Positions 44,323-54,179 of a stretch of DNA of 64,000 nt are shown here, in pieces. The DNA is from UBA5951 sp009936885. Lineage in GTDB: Bacteria; Pseudomonadota; Alphaproteobacteria; Puniceispirillales; Puniceispirillaceae. Positions within the stretch are counted from its first letter, which is position 1, and each line of letters opens with the position of its first letter. The notes under the pieces are model-generated. The model made no database searches. It was not told the origin of the DNA and saw only the letters and a program-made list of their open reading frames with translations. Both the position numbers and the translations under genes were made by a program. Location of the stretch: the NCBI GenBank assembly GCA_937996625.1, contig CALKVA010000001.1, positions 86,083 to 150,082 on the forward strand. The letters run 5' to 3'.

Positions 44323-46157
44323 CGTCTGCCAAATAGGCGCTCAACATCTAAAAGTGAGAGGCTGATATAGGTTGGCCGGCCATGATTACATTGTGCAGAA
44401 TTTGGGGTGACTTCCATATCTCGCAATAGCTGGTTCATCTCAGCCACAGATAAAATCCGTCCAGAGCGAACCGACCCATGGCAAGAAATTGTTGCTAAAA
44501 CATGGGATATTTTATCTTCAAGGCTAGTAGAGTTTGATAAATGCACAAGTTCTTCTGCAATGTCTTTAACAAGCTCTTGAGCATTCACCTCTCCCAATAA
44601 AGCAGGTGTTTCTCTTACTATTACAGCTTCCTCTCCAAATACTTCGACAACCAAACCAAGTTGATTGAGAGGCTCTAAATGATGTTTTATCTTTTCTAAT
44701 TGTTCTGGTGCAAGAGATATAATTTCTGGCAGTAGCAATAGCTGTGTTTTAAGTGTGTTAAGAGCTAGGTCAGCTTTCATCTTTTCCATCACAAGGCGTT
44801 CATGAGCCGCATGTTGGTCAATAATAACAATTCCGTCTTTTGTTTCAGAAATAATATAATTCTTATGATATTGCGCTCTGGCAGCGCCAAGAAGATTTTC
44901 GGTGAATTTCTGGTTATCTATGGTTTGCGAATCAGTATGCTCTTCTTCTGTTTTTGCAAGCGGCGAAGCCCCAGAAAACATATATGATGGGGATGAAAAA
45001 TCAGGGGCAGCGGGGCTCTGTAAATACCCTGCATTTTCCCGCTCTAAAGCGTTGCTATGTAGCCGATTTGGGTAGGATGTTCGAGTAGAACTTATTCCCC
45101 TTGCGCTGATAGCCAGACGATTTAACGTATTTTGAGCGCCTTCTGCGGTGGCATGAATACCACTCTCCCGCAAGGCAGACTGAATAGAGCCTACTATCAA
45201 ACTTCGTATCGTGCCTGGGTCTGAGAAGCGCACTTCACTTTTTGCCGGATGCACATTTACATCTACATTTTCAAGAGCAACCGATATAAATAAGACTATA
45301 ATCGGATATCTACCTTTTGGAAGGGTATCTGAATAAGCTGCACGAACAGCCCCTATGAGCTGTTTATCTTTAACTGGCCGCTGATTCACAAAGATATTCA
45401 TATATTGCGTTGTGGGTCTGTTCATAGTGGGAAGACCCATTAACCCTAAAAGGCTACAGGTGTCTTTTCGTGCATCCAGCATCACAGCTTCTTTTGCAAA
45501 CACATGGCCCATCACATCTGATAATCTATCGCGAATGGCAGAATCTTCATCTGTTCTAGCAGGTAGATTTAGCAAGGTCTTACCGGTATCCGTGAAGATA
45601 AATGATACATCTGGCGTTGCCATGGCAAGTTGCTTTACAACTTCAAGACACTGACCAGATTCCGTTCGCTGTGTTTTCAGAAATTTGCGTCTTGCTGGGA
45701 TTTTATCAAACAGGTCCCTTACGCCAACCGTTGTCCCAACTGCACATGCAACAGGTTCAGGCGCATAAATATCGCCATGCTCAATTCGTATTTTCCAGCC
45801 ATGTTCCATGGTTTCAGTTCTAGAAGAAATCTGAAGATCTGATACAGCAGCGATAGAGGGAAGCGCTTCTCCTCTAAAGCCAAAACTCTCGATCTTAAAT
45901 AAATTTGAGTCAGGTAATTTAGAGGTTGCGTGTCTTTTAACGGCAAGTGACAACTCTTCTGCGTTCATTCCGCATCCATTATCACTCACAGAAATAGAGC
46001 TTACGCCGCCATCTGTTTGGTCAATAATAATTTGAGTTGCACCAGCATCCAGCGCGTTTTCAACGAGCTCTTTAAGGGCGCTTGCTGGTCGCTCAATGAC
46101 CTCTCCAGCCGCTATCTGGTCTACAAGGTGGCTAGGTAATAAACGAATTCTATTCAT
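44319..46157 (-). CDS. mutL: DNA mismatch repair protein MutL
   Basis: This 612-residue protein has a GHKL ATPase N-terminus with ELVENALDAGAT, DNGCGM and GFRGEALPSIAAV, a low-complexity linker (about 340-430), and a C-terminal dimerisation domain. That domain contains the full metal-dependent endonuclease motif in VIDQHAAHERLVMEKM and CNHGRPTY. This MutL is therefore predicted to nick DNA itself, as in bacteria lacking MutH. It is the last gene of a minus-strand run that includes DUF3035, lspA, ileS and ribF. Confidence 0.96.
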   Translation of the reverse strand: MNRIRLLPSHLVDQIAAGEVIERPASALKELVENALDAGATQIIIDQTDGGVSSISVSDNGCGMNAEELSLAVKRHATSKLPDSNLFKIESFGFRGEALPSIAAVSDLQISSRTETMEHGWKIRIEHGDIYAPEPVACAVGTTVGVRDLFDKIPARRKFLKTQRTESGQCLEVVKQLAMATPDVSFIFTDTGKTLLNLPARTDEDSAIRDRLSDVMGHVFAKEAVMLDARKDTCSLLGLMGLPTMNRPTTQYMNIFVNQRPVKDKQLIGAVRAAYSDTLPKGRYPIIVLFISVALENVDVNVHPAKSEVRFSDPGTIRSLIVGSIQSALRESGIHATAEGAQNTLNRLAISARGISSTRTSYPNRLHSNALERENAGYLQSPAAPDFSSPSYMFSGASPLAKTEEEHTDSQTIDNQKFTENLLGAARAQYHKNYIISETKDGIVIIDQHAAHERLVMEKMKADLALNTLKTQLLLLPEIISLAPEQLEKIKHHLEPLNQLGLVVEVFGEEAVIVRETPALLGEVNAQELVKDIAEELVHLSNSTSLEDKISHVLATISCHGSVRSGRILSVAEMNQLLRDMEVTPNSAQCNHGRPTYISLSLLDVERLFGRR

Positions 46158-46193
46158 CTAAGCGTACTTTTTCATTTGAAACCTATCACTAGG

Positions 46194-46718
46194 TTATTGA
46201 ATTTGCACTTCATCGCCATCCACACCATCATATGCAGGTGTGGCGCCTTCATTTATAGCTCTTTTCTGCATACGGTTTATGCGAATTCGCCTGTCTTCTG
46301 CCATCTGATCTAATATAGGACCTACTTCTGGTAAACCGCCAAAAATAACATTAATTGGCAATCTACGCTCAAAAATTATACCGGTTGTTTCTTGGTCAAC
46401 TTTTATCCGAATATCCGGCTCTATAGAGCTCAGCTCAAATAATTCATCATATCCAGATGCTGTAATATTGCGTCGCTCGAATAAATTATTCATCAGATTT
46501 CTGGAAGATTTTTCATCCACGCCCAAGTCAGTGGTAGTCGCATCAGGTCGTTTTGTGAACTCCGGGGGAAGCGATAATGGTGGTCGCACAACAACCTGAA
46601 ATTCATCTGGTGTAGATTTCTCAGTTCCAATTGTGCGGCGATAGTCAGAACATGCAGTTGCGCCAAGAACTATGACAAGGCCAATTATCATCGAAAATAA
46701 ACGTCTCTTCTGCATCAT
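46194..46718 (-). CDS. DUF3035 lipoprotein
   Basis: This product matches the alphaproteobacterial DUF3035 family, which is encoded after lspA in many genomes; the function is unknown. From the ATGATG at 46718/46715 it has a basic n-region (MMQKRRLF), a hydrophobic core and a lipobox-like ATACSDY, so it is probably a lipoprotein. The mature start contains DEFQVVVRPPLSLPPEF, a family hallmark. A strong GGGAGAGG Shine-Dalgarno lies inside the end of lspA, whose stop overlaps this start. The frame is open further upstream, but that part overlaps lspA. Confidence 0.85.
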   Translation of the reverse strand: MMQKRRLFSMIIGLVIVLGATACSDYRRTIGTEKSTPDEFQVVVRPPLSLPPEFTKRPDATTTDLGVDEKSSRNLMNNLFERRNITASGYDELFELSSIEPDIRIKVDQETTGIIFERRLPINVIFGGLPEVGPILDQMAEDRRIRINRMQKRAINEGATPAYDGVDGDEVQIQ

Positions 46719-47206
46719 TCCTCTCCCGACTTTGATGATGGCCATATAATGACATAAATCATTATTGCAACGCCAGCACATATCGCAATATCAGCAATAT
46801 TAAAAGTGGGCCAGTGATACCCCCCAATATGAAAGTCGAAAAAATCCAATACCTTTCCATATAAAAATCTATCAATTACATTTCCAGCTGCACCGCCAGC
46901 GATAATAGCAGATCCAATTTGTTGCATGCGTTGCTGAAGGTGAATCTGGCTTATAAGGTATAAAATCACAAGCAATGCCAAAACCGGAATAATAAAACGA
47001 ATTATTTCAGGATGCGATGACATAATGCCAAAACTAACACCCTTATTCCAAACAGGTGTTAGGTTAAAAAATGATGTAATGACAATCTGCTGCGGTATCT
47101 CAAATAAGAGTGAGAGCATCCATTTCTTAGTTAAAAAATCAACGACAATAATCACCATCGAAATCGCAGCAAATCGTATATAATCAGACTGTTTAGTAAC
47201 GGTCAT
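46715..47206 (-). CDS. lspA: Lipoprotein signal peptidase (signal peptidase II)
   Basis: LspA cleaves the signal peptide of prolipoproteins after lipidation. The 163-residue protein has four membrane helices and the two catalytic aspartates in AGNVIDRFLYGKVLDFFDF and TFNIADIAIC. Clients in this window include the DUF3035 protein and the lipoprotein at 11885. It is 56 bp downstream of ileS and overlaps the next gene. Confidence 0.95.
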   Translation of the reverse strand: MTVTKQSDYIRFAAISMVIIVVDFLTKKWMLSLLFEIPQQIVITSFFNLTPVWNKGVSFGIMSSHPEIIRFIIPVLALLVILYLISQIHLQQRMQQIGSAIIAGGAAGNVIDRFLYGKVLDFFDFHIGGYHWPTFNIADIAICAGVAIMIYVIIWPSSKSGEE

Positions 47207-47262
47207 TTAACTTTTAATCCAACATGCATTTATTTAAATGTTAAAATATAATGCCATTAATC

Positions 47263-50052
47263 TTATTTTGCGCCACCTATGACGTCTTTGCATCTCATGC
47301 ATATATCTTCATTTGTCGCTACTTCTGGAAGAATTTTCCAGCACCTTGCGCATTTACTACCCTCTGCCAGATGAATTTCAGCTCCTAATTCTTCTGCATT
47401 ATCAACGATTATTTGCACGTCTGAGGTTATAAATAAAGCTGGTAAATCTATATCAGATAAGAGCTTTGCTTCTGCCTCTGGCAAACTTAGTAAGACAGAT
47501 GCTTGCAGGCTCCCGCCGATTTTTGAATCAGACCTTGCACTCTCCAATGCTGTTGTGACTTGTGATCTAATAGAGCGCACCTGCCCCCATTTTTGAATTA
47601 AAGATGCATTCTGCCATTCCTCTGGCATTTTTTGATATTCATGAAGATGAATAGAATCTTCTGAATTTCCAGTATAGGCTAACCATGCTTCATCTGCTGT
47701 AAAGCACAAAATCGGCGCTATCCATGCAACCAGACTTTTAAAACACCTATCCATCATGGTTAGGGCTGCTATTCTTGACTTGCTGTCAAGCGCGTCACAA
47801 TACAGCATGTCTTTTCGAATATCAAAATAGAACGCTGATAAATCACTATTACAAAAATCATGAAGCTCTGTGAAAACTGCATGAAAATCATAAGCATTAA
47901 CTTTTTCTATGACAGTTTTATCTAATTCAAACAAACGGGCAGCCACCCATTTTTCAAGCTCTGGCATTTCATCAAACGCAACTAGCTGCGAATTATCAAA
48001 ACCATCTAAAGCGCCAAGTAAATAGCGAAGTGTATTGCGAATTCGGCGATAATGATCTGATTGCCGTTTGAGTATTTCTGCTCCTATTCTAAGATCGTCA
48101 TAATAATCAGAACTCACCACCCATAGGCGCAAAATATCTGCTCCGCTTTGCTGAATAATTTTCTGTGGTTGAATGACATTTCCGAGCGATTTAGACATTT
48201 TTCTGCCTTGCTCATCTAACACAAACCCATGTGTTAAAACGCCTTTATAAGGCGCTTTAGAGCGTGTTCCACATGATTCTAGCAATGACGAATGGAACCA
48301 ACCACGATGTTGATCAGAGCCTTCAAGGTATAAATCAGCAGGTGAGTGCAAATCCTCGCGCTGCTCAAGTACAAATGCGTGTGTTGAGCCTGAGTCAAAC
48401 CAGACATCTGCAATATCATTAACTTTTTCATAAGAATCCGGATCATAATCATCGCCCAAAAATCGTGATGGGTGAGAGGTAAACCATGCATCACAACCCT
48501 CTTCTTTGAAAATTTGGGTGATTCTGTCTACTACTAATTGATCCTGCAATGGTTTGCCAGACTTTTTCTCAACAAACACAGGTATCGGCACTCCCCAAGC
48601 GCGTTGTCTACTAAGGCACCAGTCAGGTCTATTCTCAATCATAGAAGTGAGGCGTTTTTGTCCTGCAGGCGGATAAAAGGCAGTTTCTGCTAATGCGGAA
48701 AGCGCATAATCGCGAAGACCATCACTATCCATGGAAATAAACCACTGAGCTGTATTTCGATATATTACCGGGGCATGAGAGCGCCAACTATGCGGATAGG
48801 AATGCGTTAAACTGCCTATTCCAATCAATCCATTATGCTCTGCCATAATCTCAGCTATTTTCTTATTATCTCTTAGCACATGCAAACCTGAAAACACAGG
48901 CAGATGTTCCATCAATGTTCCATTTTCGTTTACGGTATCTGGAACAGCTATACCATGCTTCAGATGAGCCAGCTCGTAATCTTCAGGACCATGACCTGGC
49001 GCAATATGAACAAAGCCTGTTCCTTGTTCAGTGGTAACATAATCGCCTGCTAGCATTGGAACTGAATAATCATAGCCAGCACCTGCCATCGGGTGGGTTG
49101 CTATAGAATCCTTTAATTGATGCCCCTTAATTTTATGGAGGGTTTCATATTCCATAATTCCACATTTAGAACAGATATTCTCAAGTAATTTCTCACTGAC
49201 AATTATCACCTCCCCAAGAGATGCTAGGGAGCCTTTTGATATTTGTGTAATCTTGACTGCGATGTAGTCAATCTCATCACCATAGGCTAATGCGCGATTA
49301 CCAGGCATCGTCCAAGGCGTTGTAGTCCAAATTATAACAAAACTTCCAACCAGCTCTTGAACTGCACATTCAACAAGCTCGAATTTCGCAAAAATAGTTG
49401 TGGAAGTATGGTCACTATATTCAACTTCGGCCTCTGCCAATGCCGTCTTTTCTACAGGAGACCACATAACTGGTTTAGAGCCCCGATATAGCGAGCCCTG
49501 CATTAAGAATTTACCTATTTCTGCTGCGATAATTGCCTCAGATTCAAACTTCATCGTAAAGTAAGGATCTTCCCAGTCACCAAGCACCCCTAATCTTTGA
49601 AACTCTTCTGACTGAATATCCATCCAATATGCTGCAAAATCACGGCATTCCTGGCGAAATTCCTTAATAGGGACTTCATCTTTATCTTTTCCTTTTTTGC
49701 GATATTGCTCTTCAATTTTCCATTCAATCGGCAGACCATGACAGTCCCAGCCAGGCACATAATTAGCATCTTTGCCTAACATAGACTGAGAGCGATTAAT
49801 CACGTCCTTTAGAATTTTGTTTAATGCGTGTCCGATATGTAAATTTCCATTCGCATAGGGCGGGCCGTCATGAAGAATAAATTTTTCTCTGCCGTGTCTT
49901 TCTTCTCGCAATTTCTTGTACAGATCTAGCGCCTTCCAACGCGCTATGATTTCAGGCTCCTTTTGGGGAAGTCCGCCACGCATTGGAAAAGACGTATTTG
50001 GAAGGAATACGGTATCTTTGTAATTTTTGGCTGTCTGTTGATTATCTGACAT
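47263..50052 (-). CDS. ileS: Isoleucyl-tRNA synthetase
   Basis: This class I synthetase has 929 residues. It shows the HIGH motif in PPYANGNLHIGHALNK, an editing (CP1) domain with TTPWTMPGNRA, the KMSKS loop in GRKMSKSLGN and the tRNA-binding SDQHRGWFHSS region. A C-terminal zinc finger is visible in CARCWKILPE and CMRCKD. It lies between ribF and lspA, a very widely conserved order. Confidence 0.98.
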   Translation of the reverse strand: MSDNQQTAKNYKDTVFLPNTSFPMRGGLPQKEPEIIARWKALDLYKKLREERHGREKFILHDGPPYANGNLHIGHALNKILKDVINRSQSMLGKDANYVPGWDCHGLPIEWKIEEQYRKKGKDKDEVPIKEFRQECRDFAAYWMDIQSEEFQRLGVLGDWEDPYFTMKFESEAIIAAEIGKFLMQGSLYRGSKPVMWSPVEKTALAEAEVEYSDHTSTTIFAKFELVECAVQELVGSFVIIWTTTPWTMPGNRALAYGDEIDYIAVKITQISKGSLASLGEVIIVSEKLLENICSKCGIMEYETLHKIKGHQLKDSIATHPMAGAGYDYSVPMLAGDYVTTEQGTGFVHIAPGHGPEDYELAHLKHGIAVPDTVNENGTLMEHLPVFSGLHVLRDNKKIAEIMAEHNGLIGIGSLTHSYPHSWRSHAPVIYRNTAQWFISMDSDGLRDYALSALAETAFYPPAGQKRLTSMIENRPDWCLSRQRAWGVPIPVFVEKKSGKPLQDQLVVDRITQIFKEEGCDAWFTSHPSRFLGDDYDPDSYEKVNDIADVWFDSGSTHAFVLEQREDLHSPADLYLEGSDQHRGWFHSSLLESCGTRSKAPYKGVLTHGFVLDEQGRKMSKSLGNVIQPQKIIQQSGADILRLWVVSSDYYDDLRIGAEILKRQSDHYRRIRNTLRYLLGALDGFDNSQLVAFDEMPELEKWVAARLFELDKTVIEKVNAYDFHAVFTELHDFCNSDLSAFYFDIRKDMLYCDALDSKSRIAALTMMDRCFKSLVAWIAPILCFTADEAWLAYTGNSEDSIHLHEYQKMPEEWQNASLIQKWGQVRSIRSQVTTALESARSDSKIGGSLQASVLLSLPEAEAKLLSDIDLPALFITSDVQIIVDNAEELGAEIHLAEGSKCARCWKILPEVATNEDICMRCKDVIGGAK

Positions 50053-50086
50053 CAGAATTTCTCATGATTAGCATCTCATCTTTATT

Positions 50087-51076
50087 TTATTTTTTATCTT
50101 CCAGCAAATCTCTTGCTGTTGCTGCATCTTTTGATATTTGGGCTTTTAGTGAATCGATAGAATCAAATTTTTTCTCTCCGCGCATATAATGATGCAGATT
50201 AACACATAATCTCTCGCCATATATATCTTCGTCAAAATCAAATAAATGTATCTCAGCCATTACTTTTCTATCTCCAATAGTGGGTCTAATCCCAATATTG
50301 GCTACCCCCATTAACACTGGTAAATCTGGAACATCAATTATCTGTGTATCACCTTGTAGTGAGGTATTCTTATCTTCAATAAAAGCGGTAATAGCATAAA
50401 CACCGTAAGCGGGAACTTGATATTCTTCTAAGTTGAAATTAGCAGTTGGAAAATTAAGTAAGCGTCCACGTTTATCACCATGTTCAATCGTTCCACAAAT
50501 TGTGGGAGGTCTACCAAGCATTTCTGCTGCATCATCTATGCGTCCAGCCTGCAATGCGGCTCGCACTCTGCTTGATGAGATGGTTGCTGATTTATTATCA
50601 ACCTTTAAAGACACATCTATGATCTTGATATCATATTCACCGCCAATCTCAGACAGAAGGCTCATATCGCCTGCTCTTCCCCGGCCAAATGCAAAATCAG
50701 AACCAGCTACCAGATGCGATACCCCCAATGGATATAACACGTCCGACACAAATTGCTGAGGCGATAATTGGCGAAGGGCATCATTAAAGCTCACATGAAT
50801 AATTATCTCGATACCATGCAGTGATAAGGTACGATTTTTTTCTGTTATATCAGATAGTAAAAATCCAGGCTCGTTCTGGCGAAAATATCGCCTTGGATGC
50901 GGATCAAACGTTATAACACCTACTTTTGTTCTGTCATTTTTAGCTAATGACAGCGCTGTTGAGATCAATTTTTGATGCCCTAAATGAACACCATCAAAAT
51001 TTCCAATTACAGCTGTTAAAGAAGTGTCTTTAAGAGGGGCATCCCCAATAGACCAGTGAACAATTTTAGTTGCCAT
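50087..51076 (-). CDS. ribF: Bifunctional riboflavin kinase / FAD synthetase
   Basis: RibF makes FMN and FAD from riboflavin. The 329-residue protein has an N-terminal nucleotidyltransferase domain (VIGNFDGVHLGHQKLI, VITFDPHPR, DFAFGRGRAGD) and a C-terminal kinase domain (GDKRGRLLNFPTANF, GVANIGIRPT). It is first in the ribF-ileS-lspA-DUF3035 run. I see no FMN riboswitch in the 205-bp gap between it and the divergent mscS. Confidence 0.96.
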   Translation of the reverse strand: MATKIVHWSIGDAPLKDTSLTAVIGNFDGVHLGHQKLISTALSLAKNDRTKVGVITFDPHPRRYFRQNEPGFLLSDITEKNRTLSLHGIEIIIHVSFNDALRQLSPQQFVSDVLYPLGVSHLVAGSDFAFGRGRAGDMSLLSEIGGEYDIKIIDVSLKVDNKSATISSSRVRAALQAGRIDDAAEMLGRPPTICGTIEHGDKRGRLLNFPTANFNLEEYQVPAYGVYAITAFIEDKNTSLQGDTQIIDVPDLPVLMGVANIGIRPTIGDRKVMAEIHLFDFDEDIYGERLCVNLHHYMRGEKKFDSIDSLKAQISKDAATARDLLEDKK

Positions 51077-51281
51077 AATATCCCTATACAGATTTGGCGA
51101 GAATATAACGCTTTTTTATATCTAAATTCAATTGAAAGGATTAACAATTCTAGACTATTATCTACTTAGTGACTGTATGAAGCGTTATGCATAAAATTTT
51201 GTAGTGTAGCTGCATACATTTTTAACGAAACTATATCAATGCAGTTACCAAGTATCAGCTCGTTTGACATGGATTATAAAT

Positions 51282-52115
51282 ATGGAATTTTCTACAGAAG
51301 GATTATCATTTTCTCAGATTTTATCAAAGCCTGAATTTTCGATTTTAGTAAGCTATTTTTCTAGTTTTCTGTCTGGAATTGGAACATTAATTATTGGGTT
51401 TTGGCTATCTGGGAAGGCAGAGCGTACAATAAAGCACATGCTTGGCGGTGTGCCGCGTTTAAGCCCTATGCTTATTCCGATAAGTGGAAGTGTTACCAGA
51501 TATGCTGGAATAACTGTCACGCTTGTGGTTTCCCTTAGTCAGTTCGGCATACAAACCACGTCGATTATTGCTGTTCTTGGTGCGGCAGGTCTTGCTATTG
51601 GTCTTGCATTGCAAGGCACATTATCGAATGTTGCTGCTGGCGTGATGCTGTTAATTCTTCGTCCATTTGAGACTGGTGACTGGATTGAGGTTGCTGGCTC
51701 GTCTGGCGCTGTTCGGGAAGTTGGATTATTCACCACTAAAATAGATACATTTGATAATGTCTTTATCTCTATGCCAAATTCAACAATCTGGTCTTCAACG
51801 ATAATCAATAATTCAAAACACACTCAGCGAAGATTAGATATTGAAATAGGAGTGAGTTATAATAGCGATTTAGATGAGGTAGAAGCAGCGATGCTTACGC
51901 TAGCAGATGACCCGCGTGTTCATACAATCCCACCACCACAATTTCACGTTCTCAATTATGCAAATAGCGCAATTCAAGTTCGATTGCGGGTTTATGTGGA
52001 TTATGCAGATATGTTTACGTTAAATTGGGATTTGAACAAACAAATCAAAAAGCTTTTTGAGGCGCATAATATTGAAATTCCTTTTGCTCAACTTGTTGTG
52101 CATCAAGCACCCTAA
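51282..52115 (+). CDS. mscS: Small-conductance mechanosensitive channel, MscS family
   Basis: This is a minimal MscS-type channel of 277 residues from the ATG at 51282; a TTG at 51264 is a possible but weaker start. Three membrane helices end in the pore helix with AAGLAIGLALQGTLSNVAAG. The beta domain follows (RPFETGDWIEVAG, then FDNVFISMPNS), and then the cytoplasmic cage. It protects against osmotic downshock. It stands alone, divergent from ribF and 71 bp before chaC. Confidence 0.94.
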   Translation: MEFSTEGLSFSQILSKPEFSILVSYFSSFLSGIGTLIIGFWLSGKAERTIKHMLGGVPRLSPMLIPISGSVTRYAGITVTLVVSLSQFGIQTTSIIAVLGAAGLAIGLALQGTLSNVAAGVMLLILRPFETGDWIEVAGSSGAVREVGLFTTKIDTFDNVFISMPNSTIWSSTIINNSKHTQRRLDIEIGVSYNSDLDEVEAAMLTLADDPRVHTIPPPQFHVLNYANSAIQVRLRVYVDYADMFTLNWDLNKQIKKLFEAHNIEIPFAQLVVHQAP

Positions 52116-52151
52116 CACCCTAGAAAAAGGCACCCTAGGATTGGGCACCCT
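52108..52151. repeat. CACCCT direct repeats after mscS
   Basis: Four CACCCT copies begin at 52108, 52116, 52131 and 52146. The last three are 15 bp apart and start units of the form CACCCTAG-N5-GG. The first copy is inside the mscS 3' end; the others fill the spacer before chaC. No hairpin with a T-run is formed. Confidence 0.7.
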
Positions 52152-52186
52152 GTAAGTGATTATTTGAAATTTTTTATAGTGACGTA

Positions 52187-52882
52187 ATGGTTGGCAAAGA
52201 TAAAAACACACCCGTTGAAATCAACCGAGAAACATTATCTGGAGGAATTCTTCAAAAACTTGCGGCAGAACGTACAGGTCAACCTGTAAAGCTTCTCAAC
52301 GAAGAAGAGCTACTTCAATCACGCCGAAACTTCATCCAAGATGCCCATTCAGGAGAGGATATATGGATTTTCGGATATGGGAGTCTAGTTTGGAATCCGT
52401 CTTTTGAATTTGATCAGCGAAAGCAGGCGCATTTATTTGGATATCATCGCCGGTTTTGTTTGCGAACAACTATCACCCGCGGAAGCCCAAAGAAGCCAGG
52501 ACTTGTTCTCGGCCTTGACCACGGGGGCTCAGCCAAAGGCATAATTTTTCGGATGCCAGCTTCTATAGCTGCTCAAGAATGTGATGTAATCTGGAAGAGG
52601 GAGATGTTAAGCGGGGCTTACGCACCAAGTTGGGTCAAGGTCAAAAACCAAGATGGCGAGGGGGTAAAGGCGATTACGTTTATTATCAGACGCGATCATC
52701 CAAGTTTTGCTGCCAGGATGCCAGAACAACACTCTGCTAAAATAATTGCAGAAGCGTCAGGAATAATAGGCACAAATTCTGAATATTTATTTAACACAGA
52801 TGCTGCTCTAACGGCGGAAGGTATAAATGATTTCAGCCTAAAGCGACTTGCGAATTTGGTGAGGCACTATCAGAACAGATAA
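52187..52882 (+). CDS. ChaC-like gamma-glutamylcyclotransferase
   Basis: This 231-residue protein contains the ChaC domain: WIFGYGSLVWNPSF (substrate-binding GYGSL), GYHRRFCLRTTITRGSP and GLVLGLDHGG. Members cleave glutathione to 5-oxoproline and Cys-Gly, so it could turn over the glutathione made through gshA. The first ~55 residues are a hydrophilic extension before the domain. It is probably independent of mscS; it ends 36 bp from the convergent IclR gene. Confidence 0.92.
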   Translation: MVGKDKNTPVEINRETLSGGILQKLAAERTGQPVKLLNEEELLQSRRNFIQDAHSGEDIWIFGYGSLVWNPSFEFDQRKQAHLFGYHRRFCLRTTITRGSPKKPGLVLGLDHGGSAKGIIFRMPASIAAQECDVIWKREMLSGAYAPSWVKVKNQDGEGVKAITFIIRRDHPSFAARMPEQHSAKIIAEASGIIGTNSEYLFNTDAALTAEGINDFSLKRLANLVRHYQNR

Positions 52883-52918
52883 TGACTCCCAAATTAAACA
52901 AACATCAAAGCAGTTATC

Positions 52919-53776
52919 TTAGCTAGGCCAAATACCGCCCAAAGCACGTGTTAATTCTTTTGCTGTGCGAAGGGTAACTCTTCCAAAGTTTGGTAGCTTG
53001 TTTTCTTCAATGCGAACAGAGGGACCACTCACAGACAATGCGCCGATAACAATAGAATTCGCATCGAAAATTGGAGATGCGATACATCTCAATCCCTCAG
53101 AATTTTCCTCATCATCTATCGCGTAGGCGATCTGTTTAGCTTTTGCAATATTGCGCGAGAAGGATGCCTCATCCATGATACTTTTGCGTGTAAACTGAGT
53201 AAAACCTGCCTGATTAATAATCTGGCTAACAGTACTTGGCTTTGAAAAAGCAAGGCAAATTTTTCCAACCGCAGAGCATGTCCAAGGCGCCTTGGCCCCA
53301 GGCTTTGAAAGAGCTCTCATTAATTGTGGACATTCCACCTGAGATACATACATAAGCGAGTTGCCATTATTGTCTAACAATGCAAGGTTCGAGGTCTCCC
53401 CTGTTTCTTGCATCATCATCCGCAAATACGGACGTGCCATGTGGCTGATGTCTCTTGAGCGCATATAGGACGCACCAACGTTGAATGCTTGCACACCAAC
53501 GAGCCATCGCCCCTCTTCAAAACGCACAAATCTGTCTAGCTGAAGTGTTGTTAACAATCGATGTGCTGTTGAAGGCGCTAATTTAACACGCCTTGCGAGC
53601 TCAGAAAGGTTTAACCCATCCTGTTCTTCTGCTAATTTTGATAACAAACTTAACGCACGCGATACTGATTGCGTATGTCCGCTTCTTTTTTCCGAAAACC
53701 CATCTGGCACTTTATGTATCCTAACATGTTGTACCAGCCCCAATTGTAAAATGGGCTTTTTACAGGTAAAAGGCAA
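52919..53776 (-). CDS. IclR-family transcriptional regulator
   Basis: This 285-residue protein has an N-terminal winged helix-turn-helix (about 35-95; SVSRALSLLSKLAE, then NLSELARRVKLAPSTAHRLL) and a C-terminal effector-binding domain. That domain includes WTCSAVGKICLAF and EGLRCIASPIFD, the usual IclR ligand-pocket segments. IclR proteins usually control a neighbouring catabolic operon, but no such operon is adjacent here, so the target is unknown. The first ~30 residues are unlike the family, so the true start may be downstream of 53776, at a non-ATG codon. Confidence 0.9.
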   Translation of the reverse strand: MPFTCKKPILQLGLVQHVRIHKVPDGFSEKRSGHTQSVSRALSLLSKLAEEQDGLNLSELARRVKLAPSTAHRLLTTLQLDRFVRFEEGRWLVGVQAFNVGASYMRSRDISHMARPYLRMMMQETGETSNLALLDNNGNSLMYVSQVECPQLMRALSKPGAKAPWTCSAVGKICLAFSKPSTVSQIINQAGFTQFTRKSIMDEASFSRNIAKAKQIAYAIDDEENSEGLRCIASPIFDANSIVIGALSVSGPSVRIEENKLPNFGRVTLRTAKELTRALGGIWPS

Positions 53777-53947
53777 GGATAAAGATATATTAATTTTTTA
53801 TGATCTAATAAAATAAGCGTATTCTTGATGCTGTTGCTCAAAAACCTGCCTATAATTAAATTAAAATAATTTATATTTTTTTTAGTTTGTCCTAGTAATA
53901 CGTTTCTATTTCATCCAATTATTTACAGCTTTGCCTATAAAATATCT

Positions 53948-53976
53948 TTGACCTTAAACAATATGCTCGTTATGTA
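53948..53976 (+). promoter_or_regulatory. Possible promoter of tRNA-Leu
   Basis: TTGACC (53948-53953) is followed after 17 bp by TATGTA (53971-53976), about 80 bp before the tRNA. The -10 matches only weakly. The rest of the 282-bp gap between the IclR gene and the tRNA is AT-rich with no supported gene. Confidence 0.3.
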
Positions 53977-54058
53977 TGTATAGGTTTGTCGCTATTAGTT
54001 TGTGCCGATATCTAAATGATTTCTAAATGGTGCTTATGTGGCAAAGGCGCTCTCTTTC

Positions 54059-54143
54059 GGGGATATGGTGAAATTGGTAAACACGCTGGATTCAAAATCC
54101 AGTGCCGTAAGGCTTCTCGGTTCAAGTCCGAGTATCCCCACCA
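54059..54143 (+). tRNA. tRNA-Leu (anticodon CAA)
   Basis: The 85-nt gene folds as a class II tRNA. The acceptor stem is GGGGATA/TATCCCC (54059-54065 and 54133-54139), with discriminator A and an encoded CCA end (54141-54143). The anticodon stem is CTGGA/TCCAG with loop TTCAAAA, giving anticodon CAA, which reads UUG. A long variable arm (TGCCGTAAGGCTT region) and a T-arm with GGTTCAAGTCC are present. The long variable arm and anticodon identify leucine. Confidence 0.97.
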
Positions 54144-54179
54144 TTATCAAAATAATTAATAGTCGCTTCTACTCCATCT

